Assembly (NCBI GenBank): GCA_022414725.1
Contig: CM039463.1
Span: 22,391,511 to 22,455,510, forward strand
Reading direction: 5' to 3'
Length of the DNA: 64,000 nucleotides
From: Microglena sp. YARC
Taxonomy: Eukaryota; Chlorophyta; Chlorophyceae; Chlamydomonadales; Chlamydomonadaceae
Shown here piece after piece: positions 47,640 through 57,521 of this stretch. The position numbers and the translations under genes are program-made. The notes under the pieces are model-generated. The model had not been told where the DNA came from. It saw only the letters and a program-made list of their open reading frames with translations, and did no database searches. Numbering within the stretch: position 1 is the first letter of the stretch; each line of letters begins with the position of its first letter.

Positions 47640-49600
47640 AGTCTACTTGACACCGCGAGGGTGTATGAGACTCTGTGCTTTAAACAAAAAGAAAAAGCAC
47701 CCACAAAGCAAAAAACCCCATTACATCAGGGGTGTGTCGAAAACAAACAAACCAAGCTCCCAACCACCGTTTTGGTGGCGTAGGTATTAAACCCCCTTGA
47801 GCCGGACCCAGATCTCAACCACTTACAGTGGCGGAGGTAAGGAGCTCAAGTCACAAGAAGAAAGGAAAAAAAGGGATAATAAATTACGGTGCCACTAAGC
47901 AGTCCAGGGCTTCCTGTCTTGCTCTTCTACAAGTAGAAAGATAGTCGGCTAGGTTGCTCCAGAAAGTCTTAGTGCTATTTCCATTCATAAAGGTTCTGAA
48001 TGTGGAATCGCAGAATTCCACATTCCATACGGTTAAGTCGGTATCCTCATGGACATGCCTATAAATATCTGTAAACAGCTTCTGGTAGCGGAGGCGAATA
48101 TCATTATAAAAAGGGCACTCAAACATATGCATTTCATCCTCAGGTTTTTGGAACCCACACATTTGACAGTGTCTCATTGAACGAGTGATGTGTGCTCTAT
48201 CCACCACCCTCATTCTTTCTGTGTTCAGCCAATGGGAACCCATTATAGACTGTGCTATAGAACGAATCTGATCCTGCTTATGTAAGGCATATGTAAAGGG
48301 AATCAAGCCATTCTCATCATTGCTGTTGGCTGCGAACCATTTCTGGTATCGGAGGCTTTTAAAGCCAACCCTTCTCTCATCAGGGATGTCTCTGACTGCA
48401 TTGGTGTTACTTGGGTACTTAAACCTCCATGACTCAAAAACTTCAAACATAATACCTTCGACATCGACAGCCTCCAAAATGTTGAGGTTTTCACTGGATC
48501 CTAGCTTGTGGAGAGCACAACGTAAGTCATGAACCCAGCCAGTGTTGGAATCAAAAGATTGCTCAAGAGCCATTCTAATGAGATCCTCAGGTTCTTTATC
48601 TAAGGTCTTGTTCCAGAAGCGCAAAGCTTGTTTAAGCCAAGCAAAACACAACGGGGTTCTACCCAGCTCTTCCATGATAATATTAGATGTAGTAGATGGT
48701 CAAACACCCAACATTTGTTTAAGTATACCTCTATGCCATTTCTCACAAGCATGGTCATTTGAGATAAGTGTGTTGTTCAGAATAGAGGGAGCCCACACCT
48801 CACAGCCAAAATTCAGGATAGGTTGTACAAGAGAATCAAACAGGTGGGTGAGAATATCAATATTGTATATCTCCATAGTATGGCATCGCCTACGGAGCAT
48901 GTGGTGAGCCTTTTGGGCCTTAGCGAGCATCCTAGAAAAAGCAGCTTTTGCACGATTGCTTGAGTCACCATCCACAAAGAGGGACCCCAGGTAGATAAAA
49001 GATAACTTTGTAGAAAGCTGTGCTCCATCATAGACAAATTTGTAATCAGGATCCATACGGGCCTCATCACAGAATTGCTTGTTGAAAACGACAATCTCAG
49101 TTTTCTTTATATTCACAGCCATCTTAGTAGCCTCGCAGAAATCTCTCAGGCAGTTAAGCATCGCTTGCATATCTGCCGGGGATTCTGCCATTATAGCTAG
49201 CTCATCAGCATAAAGTAACAATTGCAGAATCTTTCCCCTAAGCTCAGCCCCTACATTTGGGAGCTTGGATTGGAGGAACGATTCAATTCTATCAATGAAC
49301 AGACCGAATAGGAGTGGGGATAGGGGGTCTCCTTGTTTAACTCCTACAAGGGATGGAAAGGAGGATCCAATGTCCCCATGTAGGCGAACTTGGAAAACGA
49401 CATGATTATACATGGACTTCAGAATACTAAGATAGGGGTCTTTGACTCCTAGCCTTGCTAAGCAATCCCATAGCAAGTCTCTGTTGACCCAATCATAAGC
49501 CTTCTTGAAATCGACAAAAGCCACAAAGAGTGGTTTTTTCATATTGTGATAGAGGAGCTCAATAGCTTTCCGATGAGCTATCTGCATCAAAATTTGATGA
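47640..49600 (-). mobile_element. 5'-truncated non-LTR retrotransposon (LINE)
   Basis: Contains the 3' half of an ORF2 with reverse transcriptase and a C-terminal zinc motif, then a 240-bp 3' region ending in the pentanucleotide array. The endonuclease part is absent; the RT begins inside the fingers region. Typical of incomplete target-primed reverse transcription. Confidence 0.85.
47884..49590 (-). pseudogene. LINE ORF2 fragment: reverse transcriptase and CCHC-like zinc motif
   Basis: One frame of 569 codons from 49590 to stop 47884, interrupted only by TGA at 48700-48702. RT motifs in order: 'FVAFVDFKKAYDWVNR' (motif A with catalytic Asp), 'GVKQGDPLSPLLFGLFID' (motif B), 'LLLYADELAIM' (motif C, Tyr-Ala-Asp-Glu instead of the usual Asp-Asp), 'MAVNIKKTEIVVF' (motif D). 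The C-terminal 'CQMCGFQKPEDEMHMFEC' resembles the zinc finger after LINE RTs. The stop sits in 'MLGV-stop-PST', where Arg is usual (CGA to TGA). No in-window start: truncated copy, inactive. Confidence 0.88.
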
Positions 49601-49855
49601 AAACCAAGACATTTTATTGCCGGGATGTGTGCTGTTCTTTTCGAAGTACAGCTCGTACGTTTTTCTATGTTATTGACCGGTTCTCTCAGTCCTGCTAGAG
49701 TGTCCTAGAGCGCCAGGCTTCCCGCCTGGCTGCACCCGCTATAGTGCTTCTGCCTGATAGGGCCTGCACCCAGCGGCGTCAGTACCCTGATGTACTGCCG
49801 CCTTCTCCTTTCATATGCCGGGCTCTACTGCCCGTTAGCTATCCCGTATTGACTT
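49600..49855. other. Spacer, nothing recognised
   Basis: Contains 'GCCAGGCTTCCCGCCTGGC', a perfect 8-bp-arm hairpin, at about 49711-49730. Ends in GACTT, the left target duplication of the copia element. Confidence 0.5.
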
Positions 49856-50158
49856 TATCAGCTTGGATAACACTCCGGAGAGTGGACTTAGTGTGTGCAG
49901 CACGCCAATCTATAAATGCGGAGACGAGAATAAATATTACAAAAGATAGTGGAGCCATAAAGGGACACCAGCGGAGGAAAGGGGGGGCGGTAGCCTGGAA
50001 CCTGATCAGGGTACAGGTTAGACAGCGCGTGTCAGAAGAACCGATGACGCAGTTTACAGTAAGCTGACATAGTACTGTCAGGACCGATAGTTCTAAGGAA
50101 GTACATAAGTAGTCACCAAGTCATAAAACGCGTGAGAGCACCGCAATTCATGCTGACA
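49856..50158 (-). repeat. Copia 3' LTR, 303 bp
   Basis: Starts TGTCAGCATGAATTGCGG and ends CAAGCTGATA on the minus strand. Confidence 0.92.
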
Positions 50159-50470
50159 CTCCACCTATGACACAGGTGACATACAAGACTACTTCTCCAC
50201 CTATGGCACTGGTGACATAGAACTATATGTAACAGATTGAAAAAAAGAATCAAAGAACTCCGAAAATTCGAGAGAACTTCAAATGGAAACCCAAAGGTTT
50301 ATAGGAAGGAATGAAACACGGCAAAAACCAAAATTTGCCAAGTTAGAAAAGGATGAAAACCGAATATCAAAGATGGGTAACAACGGTATAGAAAACCCGA
50401 TCCGGGAATAGGAACCTAATGCCATACAATGATAACCAAAGAAACCGATGTAACAAAAAAAAAAAAAAAC

Positions 50471-53431
50471 CTAAGAAGAAGCGGTCATCCCAAGCATCCG
50501 CATAAACCTCCAGAACACAGCAGGATCAAGGGGCTTGGTGAAGGGGTCAGCACAGTTGTCCTTGGTGTTAACATAGGCAACATCTAGTGAACCGTCCTCC
50601 ACCAGCTCCTTGATGTAGTGATGAATAACATCAATGTGCTTGCTGCGAGGGAGGAGCTGCCAGTCATTGGCCCATCTCAGAGACCCTATGTTGTCACCCT
50701 GAATGGTAACTAAATCACAAGGCAGACCCAGATCCACCCTCAACTTCTTCAACCATTGCACCTCCCTGGCAGCCAGAGACAGGGCCTGATACTCAGCCTC
50801 ACAAGAGCTAATGGCAACTGTAGGCTGCCTCTTGCTCATCCAGTTCACAATGCACCCTCCAGCCAGGACAGCAAAGCCAGTCTGAGATCTCCTGTCAGAC
50901 CCATCATCAGCAAAGGATGAGTCACTAAAGACAGTAAAAGAGAAATCAGGGCTGTGTGTGTAAGTGAGTCCCAGGTGGGAATGTGACCTCAAATACAAAA
51001 GCAAACGCTTGGCTGCCCCCCACAGGGGGACGGTAGGGTGAGCAGAAAACCTGGACAGGTAGCTCACAGCAAAGGCAATATCAGGCCTGGTGCAAGTAGC
51101 CAGGTATAGCAAAGCACCAACAAGAGAGAGGTACTGGCTATTAGAGGACAAAGGTTCTCCAGGTGGGTCAGTGACGGTGGACTTGTCCATGGGGGCACCA
51201 AACCTGGGCTTGGCAGCAGCAGTCAGACCAAACTGCGCCACCAGATCAACAATGTAGGAGTGCTGGGAGAGGTTGATCTGAACACACCTGCCGTCAGAGT
51301 CAAGTGTACAAGCCATGTCCAAGGAGAGGAACTGAACCGGCACACCCATCTCTTTGACCTCCCAGCCAGCTTTCTCCATAGCCTTGATCAGCAAAACATA
51401 CCTATCCAGCTCACTAAAAGCACAGATAAAATCATCAACATAGGTTAGGACATAGCTCCACCCACCATTAGAATCCCTCCTAAAATACAGAGCAGGTTCC
51501 GCCTTGCACATAATAAAACCATGTGCAACCAAAACCCGCTTGACATCCATACTCCAAGCCCTGGGCGCCTGTTTCAAACCATAAAGGGACTTGATCAGCT
51601 TGCACACAAGGGGAACACCGTTAGGACCAAGTACCTTAAAGCCCTCAGGCTGGTGGCAGTACAGGTCCAGACCAGGTTCAAGGGGAGCATTCAGAAATGC
51701 AGTCTTGATGACCAGCTGCCGAACAAACATCTTCCTATGAGTGATGGCAGCCAGGAGCACCCTCAGACCTGCTTTAGAAGAAACGGGGGCATATACAGCA
51801 TGAAAATCCAACCCAGGACGCTGCAGAAAACCACGAACCACAAAACGAGCCTTGAAGCGAATAGAACCATCAACCCCAACCTTCTTCACAAATAACCACC
51901 TGCCAGACAGGACCCTCTGTTTAGGAGGCAGTGGAGTGAGCGCCCAAGTGCCATGGGCATGTAGGGACGCCATCTCATCCTTCATAGCAAGGAGCCATTG
52001 ATCCCTGTCAGGGTTGGTGGGAAGCATGGCAGCTTTGAAGGTCAGTTCAGTGGAAGTGGAAATGTATGCTCCCACGTACAAGCAGTGTACTTGTACATGA
52101 GCAGCGGGGATATCAGCAGTATCAGCAGTAACCGGTAGTATAGCCCCCAGTGCAGAACTACTGCCTGGTTGAACAGGGCCGGCCTTATTTGCCTCTATAT
52201 CAACGAAGCCTGGGTCGACCGGAACACCCCAGCCATACGCAGTATCGGAACCCGACCAGTGTTCCAGATCATCACTTGCACTATCGGCAACGGCTACATC
52301 ATCACATGGGCTTGACCCGAGTAATCCACCAGGGACGACAGGAGGCGTCTGAATGAACGACACCCGCGAGCCATCCGAGGTGGTCGGAGGTTGGCGACTA
52401 TTAGTCAATGGACCTGTTCCAGGTACCACTATGATCGAAGGCTGTCGTAATCCTAAATCTTCACCGACGAAATGTGGCGCAGAGGAGGGCCTGGCGACCC
52501 CCTGCGATTCGGCTAAGATTTTATCTGAAAGAACTGCAGAATCTCGCCCGCCCAGTGCCTTCAAACACAATACAGCACCATCAGCCCCTGACCTGGGACG
52601 CAAGGTCATCCCATGATCAGGGCAGCGGTCGACAATTGGGGTTAGCAAAGGGTCAAGGGAATTAACCGTAGGCACAGGCATATGTCCGTTGATAGCGGCA
52701 GGGATGCGAGAGACATACGGCGACCCGTCATAGGGAGATAGCCCAGGAATACAGTTATGATCAAACTGCTCATAGAAGAGTACATCACGACTCTCTACTA
52801 CCTGGCGCAACTTAGGAACCCAAACAAAATAACCCTTACTCACCAGGGAATACCCAACCAGTCTACCAGATAACGCCCTTTCGTCCAGCTTGTTGCGCTT
52901 CTTCCCATTGACTAACGTAACGTAGCAAGGGCATCCGAACACGCGCAACATCGACACATCAGGCTGAACCCCAAAGAAAAGCTCATGAGGAGTCTTATCT
53001 CCCTGATTGGGCAAGCGATTACGAAGGTAACACGCAGCTAGGAAGGCATAGGGCCAGAAAGACTTAGTTAGCTTAGACTCCAGGTGGATGCTCCTAGCTA
53101 TAGACTGTAAGACCCCATTGTACCTCTCCACAGTTGCATTCTGCTGTGCAGTGTATACCAAAGATAACTCATGCACTGCCCCAACCGATATCAGCCAATC
53201 CTCAAACCACTTTACTATAAACTCCTTAGCCCTGTCAGACCTCAGGCACTTAAAGGCAAACCCGTGCAGCTGATTCATCCATCTGAGGATGATAGTCTGA
53301 ACTGCTAAGGGAGCTTCATCCCTGGTCCTCAAGCATAACACTTCAGCATAGCCAGAGTGTTGGTCTGTGAGGCACAGAATATAAAACTCCCCACGCAGAC
53401 CTCTAATATGAACTGGCCCCATGATGTCCAA
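50471..53431 (-). CDS. Copia pol: integrase, reverse transcriptase, RNase H
   Basis: 986 codons. Integrase core acidic residues are visible in 'LDIMGP', 'LRSDRAKEF' and 'NATVERYNGVL' (D, D, E), followed by 'VFGCPCYV'. A Pro/Ser/Asp-rich linker precedes the RT: 'WLLAMKDEMASLHAHGTW', 'GRWLFVKKVGVDG', 'FKARFVVRGFLQRPG', motif B area 'KSLYGLKQAPRAW' and catalytic 'LTYVDDFICAF'. Motif A reads 'QLVIKTAFLNAPL' where copia elements have Q-x-D-V-K-T-A-F-L: the catalytic Asp is Val (GTC), so the enzyme is probably dead. RNase H has 'VFSDSSFADD', 'CEAEYQAL' and 'TKDNCADPFTKPL'. The frame is separate from the protease part because of a frameshift upstream. Confidence 0.93.
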   Translation of the reverse strand: MDIMGPVHIRGLRGEFYILCLTDQHSGYAEVLCLRTRDEAPLAVQTIILRWMNQLHGFAFKCLRSDRAKEFIVKWFEDWLISVGAVHELSLVYTAQQNATVERYNGVLQSIARSIHLESKLTKSFWPYAFLAACYLRNRLPNQGDKTPHELFFGVQPDVSMLRVFGCPCYVTLVNGKKRNKLDERALSGRLVGYSLVSKGYFVWVPKLRQVVESRDVLFYEQFDHNCIPGLSPYDGSPYVSRIPAAINGHMPVPTVNSLDPLLTPIVDRCPDHGMTLRPRSGADGAVLCLKALGGRDSAVLSDKILAESQGVARPSSAPHFVGEDLGLRQPSIIVVPGTGPLTNSRQPPTTSDGSRVSFIQTPPVVPGGLLGSSPCDDVAVADSASDDLEHWSGSDTAYGWGVPVDPGFVDIEANKAGPVQPGSSSALGAILPVTADTADIPAAHVQVHCLYVGAYISTSTELTFKAAMLPTNPDRDQWLLAMKDEMASLHAHGTWALTPLPPKQRVLSGRWLFVKKVGVDGSIRFKARFVVRGFLQRPGLDFHAVYAPVSSKAGLRVLLAAITHRKMFVRQLVIKTAFLNAPLEPGLDLYCHQPEGFKVLGPNGVPLVCKLIKSLYGLKQAPRAWSMDVKRVLVAHGFIMCKAEPALYFRRDSNGGWSYVLTYVDDFICAFSELDRYVLLIKAMEKAGWEVKEMGVPVQFLSLDMACTLDSDGRCVQINLSQHSYIVDLVAQFGLTAAAKPRFGAPMDKSTVTDPPGEPLSSNSQYLSLVGALLYLATCTRPDIAFAVSYLSRFSAHPTVPLWGAAKRLLLYLRSHSHLGLTYTHSPDFSFTVFSDSSFADDGSDRRSQTGFAVLAGGCIVNWMSKRQPTVAISSCEAEYQALSLAAREVQWLKKLRVDLGLPCDLVTIQGDNIGSLRWANDWQLLPRSKHIDVIHHYIKELVEDGSLDVAYVNTKDNCADPFTKPLDPAVFWRFMRMLGMTASS

Positions 53432-54177
53432 GTGAAGGCGTTGGAGAGGTGCATTGATCGGAGTAGTGCTTGCTTTAGGAAAAGGGAGACGTTTGCCCTT
53501 AGCCTTTTGACAAGCATCACAAGGGATCTTAGCCAGTTTTGGACCTGGTTGAGTGAGAGGGGTAAGTTCTTTACCATACCCTTCTTGACAAGTCTGTGCA
53601 TGGCATCATAGCCGGGGTGACCCAGCCGCCTATGCCACAGCCATTCAGGAGTGGTAGGGATAACAACTCCACCGTCCTCATCAACATCAAGTGCAAAAGC
53701 TGGGTAATTGTCAGCACCAAACGAACAGCCACTGGTGGTGTAACAAGGCCTACATGCAAACTTGTAAACACCATCACTGGAGGCAGGGAAGGACCAGAGA
53801 ATAGAAGAGCCCTGAGTGGCAGTGCAACTAATACTATCAAAAGAAATTTTGCAGTGGAGAGAATGAGCCACAGCATTTACTGACAGGAGGTTCACCGGAC
53901 AGTGAGGTATGTAGAGAACATTAGTTAGAATGATTGGTGTTGGTAACCAATCACTACATAACTCAATGGATCCCTTACCTACTGCCCGTTGAACCACACC
54001 ATCACCAAATCGAACTGATGGCAGATTCAGTGGAACATCAAACACAGTGAACAAAGATCTATCACCTGTGATGGACATTCCAGCTCCAGAATCCACATGC
54101 CAGATACCCTCAGGCAGGCTCGGACTACACACATTTGAGAACCTAGAGGTGCAGGAGAATAGGACAGGGCTTACCTG
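53432..54177 (-). pseudogene. Copia protease and integrase zinc-binding region, frameshifted
   Basis: In the same frame as gag, beginning right after its TAG at 54178-54180. The protease motif is 'GIWHVDSGAGMSITGD'. The integrase HHCC domain starts at 'WLWHRRLGHPGYDAMHRL'. Near 53575 the frame is lost ('KKGMVKNL'): one base appears to be missing, after which the expected 'CDACQKAKGKRLPF' runs in the frame of the downstream pol ORF. Confidence 0.85.
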
Positions 54178-56358
54178 CTACTTCTGCATAGCAAACCCAT
54201 CAATTTGAGCCTGCAAGGAAGACAATTGCTTTGGAGTAAGGTGACCTGGAAGGGCCAGGTTAGCAGGCAACGGTGAAGGAAGCGTTGGTTCTGCACGACC
54301 AGGGACCCTTCGCAGGGCAGGGAACTTCGTCCAGTAACGGTCCTCCGAGTGACCATCCTTGTGGGGGCATGGTCCCCAGGTGCATTCCAGGCGCCTCTTG
54401 TTCGACCCAGAACCACCACCAGTCTTCTGCCGCCGCTGAAATGCAGCATTAGCAGGAAACTGAGGAGCGGTCCGGGACCAACCAGGATGCCTGGAATCCG
54501 ACTGAGGGAGCGCTATGTTAAGAATATCTAGCTGCCTATATTCCTCTAGACAGGACCAGTACTCAACAGGTTGCTGGTTGTATATCAGGATACCATACTT
54601 AATCCGCAGCGTTTCGAACCGGGGCAGACTCGCACCTTGAACTATAATGCCCATGGCGTGACGCTGAGTCTGCGGAAACCCAGCACTGCGCAGGTCAGTG
54701 CACATACCGCGAACCCGACGAAAGAAAGCGTCAACGTGCTCATGAGTGCCCATGACCGAAGCATGATACTCCTTCAGCAAGAGAGGGACACGCGAGGCAA
54801 GGGCATCGGACTGCTGCCTCCGGATATGCAAAAAAATATCCCGAGGTGAAGCAAAGTCCCTATACACCTTGACTAGGGCATCCGTCATGTTGGCAAGCAT
54901 CATGGATAAGATCATGAACTCTTGGCGGGGTAGGGTAAGCGCACTGAAACCCAACAGTGCAGGATCGACACTAGACTCACCATGAGAGGCCGAAGTTCCA
55001 GCAGCAGGAGGAGCACACCGAGGAGCTAAAGACTCACGAATCGCCAGAAAATACTCAGCAGCAAGACCAGCGTCATAAGCGCGCTGGTCATCTAAGTTCC
55101 TGATGAGATCTAGGGAACGCGCAACACGCACAATGAGCTCGAAATCAGGACGAACAGGACAGAAAGGGAGTGGCACCTTAACAAACTGGTAACCTCGCAG
55201 GTCACTGTTCCTACGCCCAACCCCTCCAGAGGTCACACCATTAGCAGGAGGGTAGTTAATCCCTGGCATAACAGGTCCCAGAAAAGCCCGACACTCTAGA
55301 CCTAGCTCAGAATAAGCCATCACACGCCTAGGCCTAGGGCGACCCTTGCTATCAACCATAGCCTGAGTGGCAGTCATATCCAGCCTACCGTACAGAGTGC
55401 GGTCCAAGGATTCCCCAGCATGTTGAGCTTGGCGGATAAGACGGCAGTCCTGCAGGGATAGACGCAGAGGATGTCCGCCATCGAGCAGATGCTCCCAGGA
55501 GTCGCATGACAGCGAAGGAGGCACATATGGCGGAGGGCCAGGAGCAGGGGGCTGCTCCACAGGCGGAGGCGGGGGTGGAGGGGGCTCCTGCGAAGGGCCA
55601 GCAAAGGATGCGCGGCCAGCAGCAGCAGCAGAAGCCTCTCGAGCACGAGTATTGTAGCCAGACAGACCTCGGTCCGGAGGCAAGGTGAAAGACGCAGACT
55701 TCTGCATCAAAGACGGCCTGGCCACCTCCGGGTGGACAGGTGGAAGGGGCGCAAGCAGAGGCGCAGAGACTGGATCAGGCTTAAACTCCGGGGAAGGCGC
55801 AAGAGCAGGTGCCGACAGAGGCTCATACACAGGAGAGACGGTAGAATTGAACTCTCGAGTAGCAGTGGAAGGAGTGACTCCACCGAAGTCACCACTCATA
55901 GCACTCTGCAGATCTTCATCACCATCATCAGAGTCATCAGCATAGCCATCTGCACGGCGATGACTAGCAAGTTCTTGATAGTCGTAGTCAAAACGGGCAT
56001 CAGGAGGAGGAGGCGCCCTTGCGTACTGGATAATCTGAGTGGAAGCACAGCAGAGTCGCATCAGAACGTCCTCAATCTCAGGAGAGAGACGTCGGACAGT
56101 AGCAGAAAGAGCCGTAAAGGTGGAGGATTGATTGGGGGGGGTTACTTCCACGATGGCGGAAGGACTCTCATGACCGCTAGCAGAGGCAGCTGGTGCACAG
56201 ACGTCTAGCCAATCATCAAGAGGACCCGGGTCCTCCTTAGGAAGGACACGGTCGCAGCCATTGCTGATAATGACACTGCGCATCCCGCGCGTCCAAGATT
56301 CTCCATTCTTGTCGTGGAGTTTCTCAAAATTAGCGGGAGGCCCTCGCGGAAGTTGCAT
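54178..56358 (-). CDS. Copia gag (long, 726 residues)
   Basis: ATG 56358 is 24 bp inside the primer site. N-terminal half is acidic and Pro-rich (low complexity '[20 protein letters not shown]'). The capsid-like part has 'FVKVPLPFCPVRPDFELIVR' and 'YHASVMGTHEHVDAFFRRVR'. Toward the C-terminus a basic stretch 'KRRLECTWGPCPHKDGHSED' may be a variant zinc finger (C-x4-C-x2-H-x3-H). Ends AAG-TAG; the next codons (CAG GTA AGC) continue in the same frame into protease. Packages element RNA in cytoplasmic particles, by analogy. Confidence 0.85.
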   Translation of the reverse strand: MQLPRGPPANFEKLHDKNGESWTRGMRSVIISNGCDRVLPKEDPGPLDDWLDVCAPAASASGHESPSAIVEVTPPNQSSTFTALSATVRRLSPEIEDVLMRLCCASTQIIQYARAPPPPDARFDYDYQELASHRRADGYADDSDDGDEDLQSAMSGDFGGVTPSTATREFNSTVSPVYEPLSAPALAPSPEFKPDPVSAPLLAPLPPVHPEVARPSLMQKSASFTLPPDRGLSGYNTRAREASAAAAGRASFAGPSQEPPPPPPPPVEQPPAPGPPPYVPPSLSCDSWEHLLDGGHPLRLSLQDCRLIRQAQHAGESLDRTLYGRLDMTATQAMVDSKGRPRPRRVMAYSELGLECRAFLGPVMPGINYPPANGVTSGGVGRRNSDLRGYQFVKVPLPFCPVRPDFELIVRVARSLDLIRNLDDQRAYDAGLAAEYFLAIRESLAPRCAPPAAGTSASHGESSVDPALLGFSALTLPRQEFMILSMMLANMTDALVKVYRDFASPRDIFLHIRRQQSDALASRVPLLLKEYHASVMGTHEHVDAFFRRVRGMCTDLRSAGFPQTQRHAMGIIVQGASLPRFETLRIKYGILIYNQQPVEYWSCLEEYRQLDILNIALPQSDSRHPGWSRTAPQFPANAAFQRRQKTGGGSGSNKRRLECTWGPCPHKDGHSEDRYWTKFPALRRVPGRAEPTLPSPLPANLALPGHLTPKQLSSLQAQIDGFAMQK

Positions 56359-56381
56359 CGCAAAGCAGTGGTAGTAAATGA

Positions 56382-56395
56382 GGGACCGTATAACC
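56382..56395 (-). promoter_or_regulatory. Copia primer-binding site
   Basis: Minus strand GGTTATACGGTCCC directly after the LTR end, similar to the half-tRNA-iMet site GGTTATGGGCCC. Confidence 0.55.
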
Positions 56396-56628
56396 TATCA
56401 GCTTGGATAACACTCCGGAGAGTGGACTTAGTGTGTGCAGCACGCCAATCTATAAATGCGGAGACGAGAATAAATATTACAAAAGATAGTGGAACCATAA
56501 AGGGACACCAGCGGAGGAAAGGGGGGGCAGTAGCATACATAGTACTGTCAGGATCGATAGTTCTAAGGAAGTACATAAGTAGTCACCAAGTCATAAAACG
56601 CGTGAGAGCACCGCAATTCATGCTGACA
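56396..56628 (-). repeat. Copia 5' LTR, 233 bp (70 bp deleted)
   Basis: Nearly identical to 49856-50158 apart from one internal gap between 'GGGGCAGTAGC' and 'ATAGTACTGTCAGG'. This shortens the promoter-bearing LTR. Confidence 0.92.
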
Positions 56629-56633
56629 GACTT

Positions 56634-57053
56634 GATTGTAATCCTCCAGTCCCTTCGCTGTGTCGCTTCAGTTGTATCACTCCGGAAAGCTTCATTATAT
56701 GCCGTATGAGTTTACGTTTCGAGAAACAATGTATGAGCTTATAAACGTATGGTCATACGTCAGCCCAACCTTAATTATTTGGTATAATAATAGGGATATA
56801 GAACTCGGCAGGTATACCTTCTACAACGACTTCTGTCCAAGTTTCGTACATCGGAAGGTTGTAGTGGTGAACTGTGTAGGAAGGTCCATGATTGGTATTG
56901 CGCTAAACTCTACTTTCTGAATATACAGCACGATGTGCTCCCTAGAAGTAATATTTTGGATACACCGATAGCTGTTGAAGAAGATTGCTTTTACCGCTTA
57001 AGGAAGAGAGCAGCCAAATTGCTGGCTTGACCCATGTAACCGAGTTCAAGTTT
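56634..57053. other. Spacer with a repeat D copy at its end
   Basis: 56634-56980 has no recognisable gene. 56985-57053 is repeat D on the minus strand ('GCCAAATTGCTGGCTTGACC' + 'CATGTAACCGAGTTCAAG'). Confidence 0.55.
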
Positions 57054-57055
57054 GT

Positions 57056-57071
57056 GGTGTTGAAAAACACC
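57056..57071 (-). terminator. Histone mRNA 3' stem-loop of second H2A
   Basis: GGTGTTTTTCAACACC on the minus strand, 69 bp beyond the H2A stop. Confidence 0.92.
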
Positions 57072-57140
57072 GTTTGCGATGCAGATATTAAATTCCGGTA
57101 GTCGAATGAAATGTAGGAACTTCCTTGACCCAAGAGTTGT

Positions 57141-57521
57141 CTAGGCATCGGACTCCTTCTTGGCAGACTTCTTGGGGAGCAGCACGGAGTGAATGTTGGG
57201 CAGAACTCCCCCATTGGCGATGGTGACGGAGCCCAGCAGCTTGGAAAGCTCCTCGTCATTGCGGATGGCCAGCTGGACGTGGCGGGGAATGATCCTGGTC
57301 TTCTTGTTGTCGCGGGCAGCGTTGCCAGCCAGCTCCAGGATCTCAGCACACAAGTACTCAAGGACAGCGGCCAGGTACACAGGAGCACCGGCGCCAACGC
57401 GCTCGGCGTACTTGCCCTTCTTCAGGTAGCGGGCGACACGGCCCACAGGGACCTGAAGTCCAGCCTTCGCGCTGCGAGAAACAGACTTCTTACCTCCACG
57501 GCCTCCGGTCTTGCCTGCCAT
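57141..57521 (-). CDS. H2A: Histone H2A, second copy
   Basis: 126 residues, five differences from the copy at 6711: Thr for Pro at 5, Val for Phe in 'AGLQVPVGR', Ile for Leu in 'CAEILEL', Gly for Asp in 'LLGSVT', Asp for Glu in 'KESDA'. Val at the Phe of 'GLQFPVGR' is unusual, as that Phe is nearly universal. Ends with TAG (57141-57143). Divergent from the H2B start at 57798, TATA 75 bp upstream, stem-loop 3' end. Intact. Confidence 0.96.
   Translation of the reverse strand: MAGKTGGRGGKKSVSRSAKAGLQVPVGRVARYLKKGKYAERVGAGAPVYLAAVLEYLCAEILELAGNAARDNKKTRIIPRHVQLAIRNDEELSKLLGSVTIANGGVLPNIHSVLLPKKSAKKESDA

Larger units (their letters stand above)
49856..56628 (-). mobile_element. Ty1/copia retrotransposon, almost complete
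   Basis: 6.8 kb on the minus strand. Order 5' to 3': LTR 56628-56396, primer site, gag, protease, integrase, RT, RNase H, LTR 50158-49856. Flanked by 5-bp direct repeats GACTT (49851-49855 and 56629-56633). The gene order protease-integrase-RT is diagnostic for copia. Defects: one frameshift near 53575, a catalytic RT change and a 70-bp deletion in the 5' LTR; gag and pol are separated by TAG. Confidence 0.95.
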
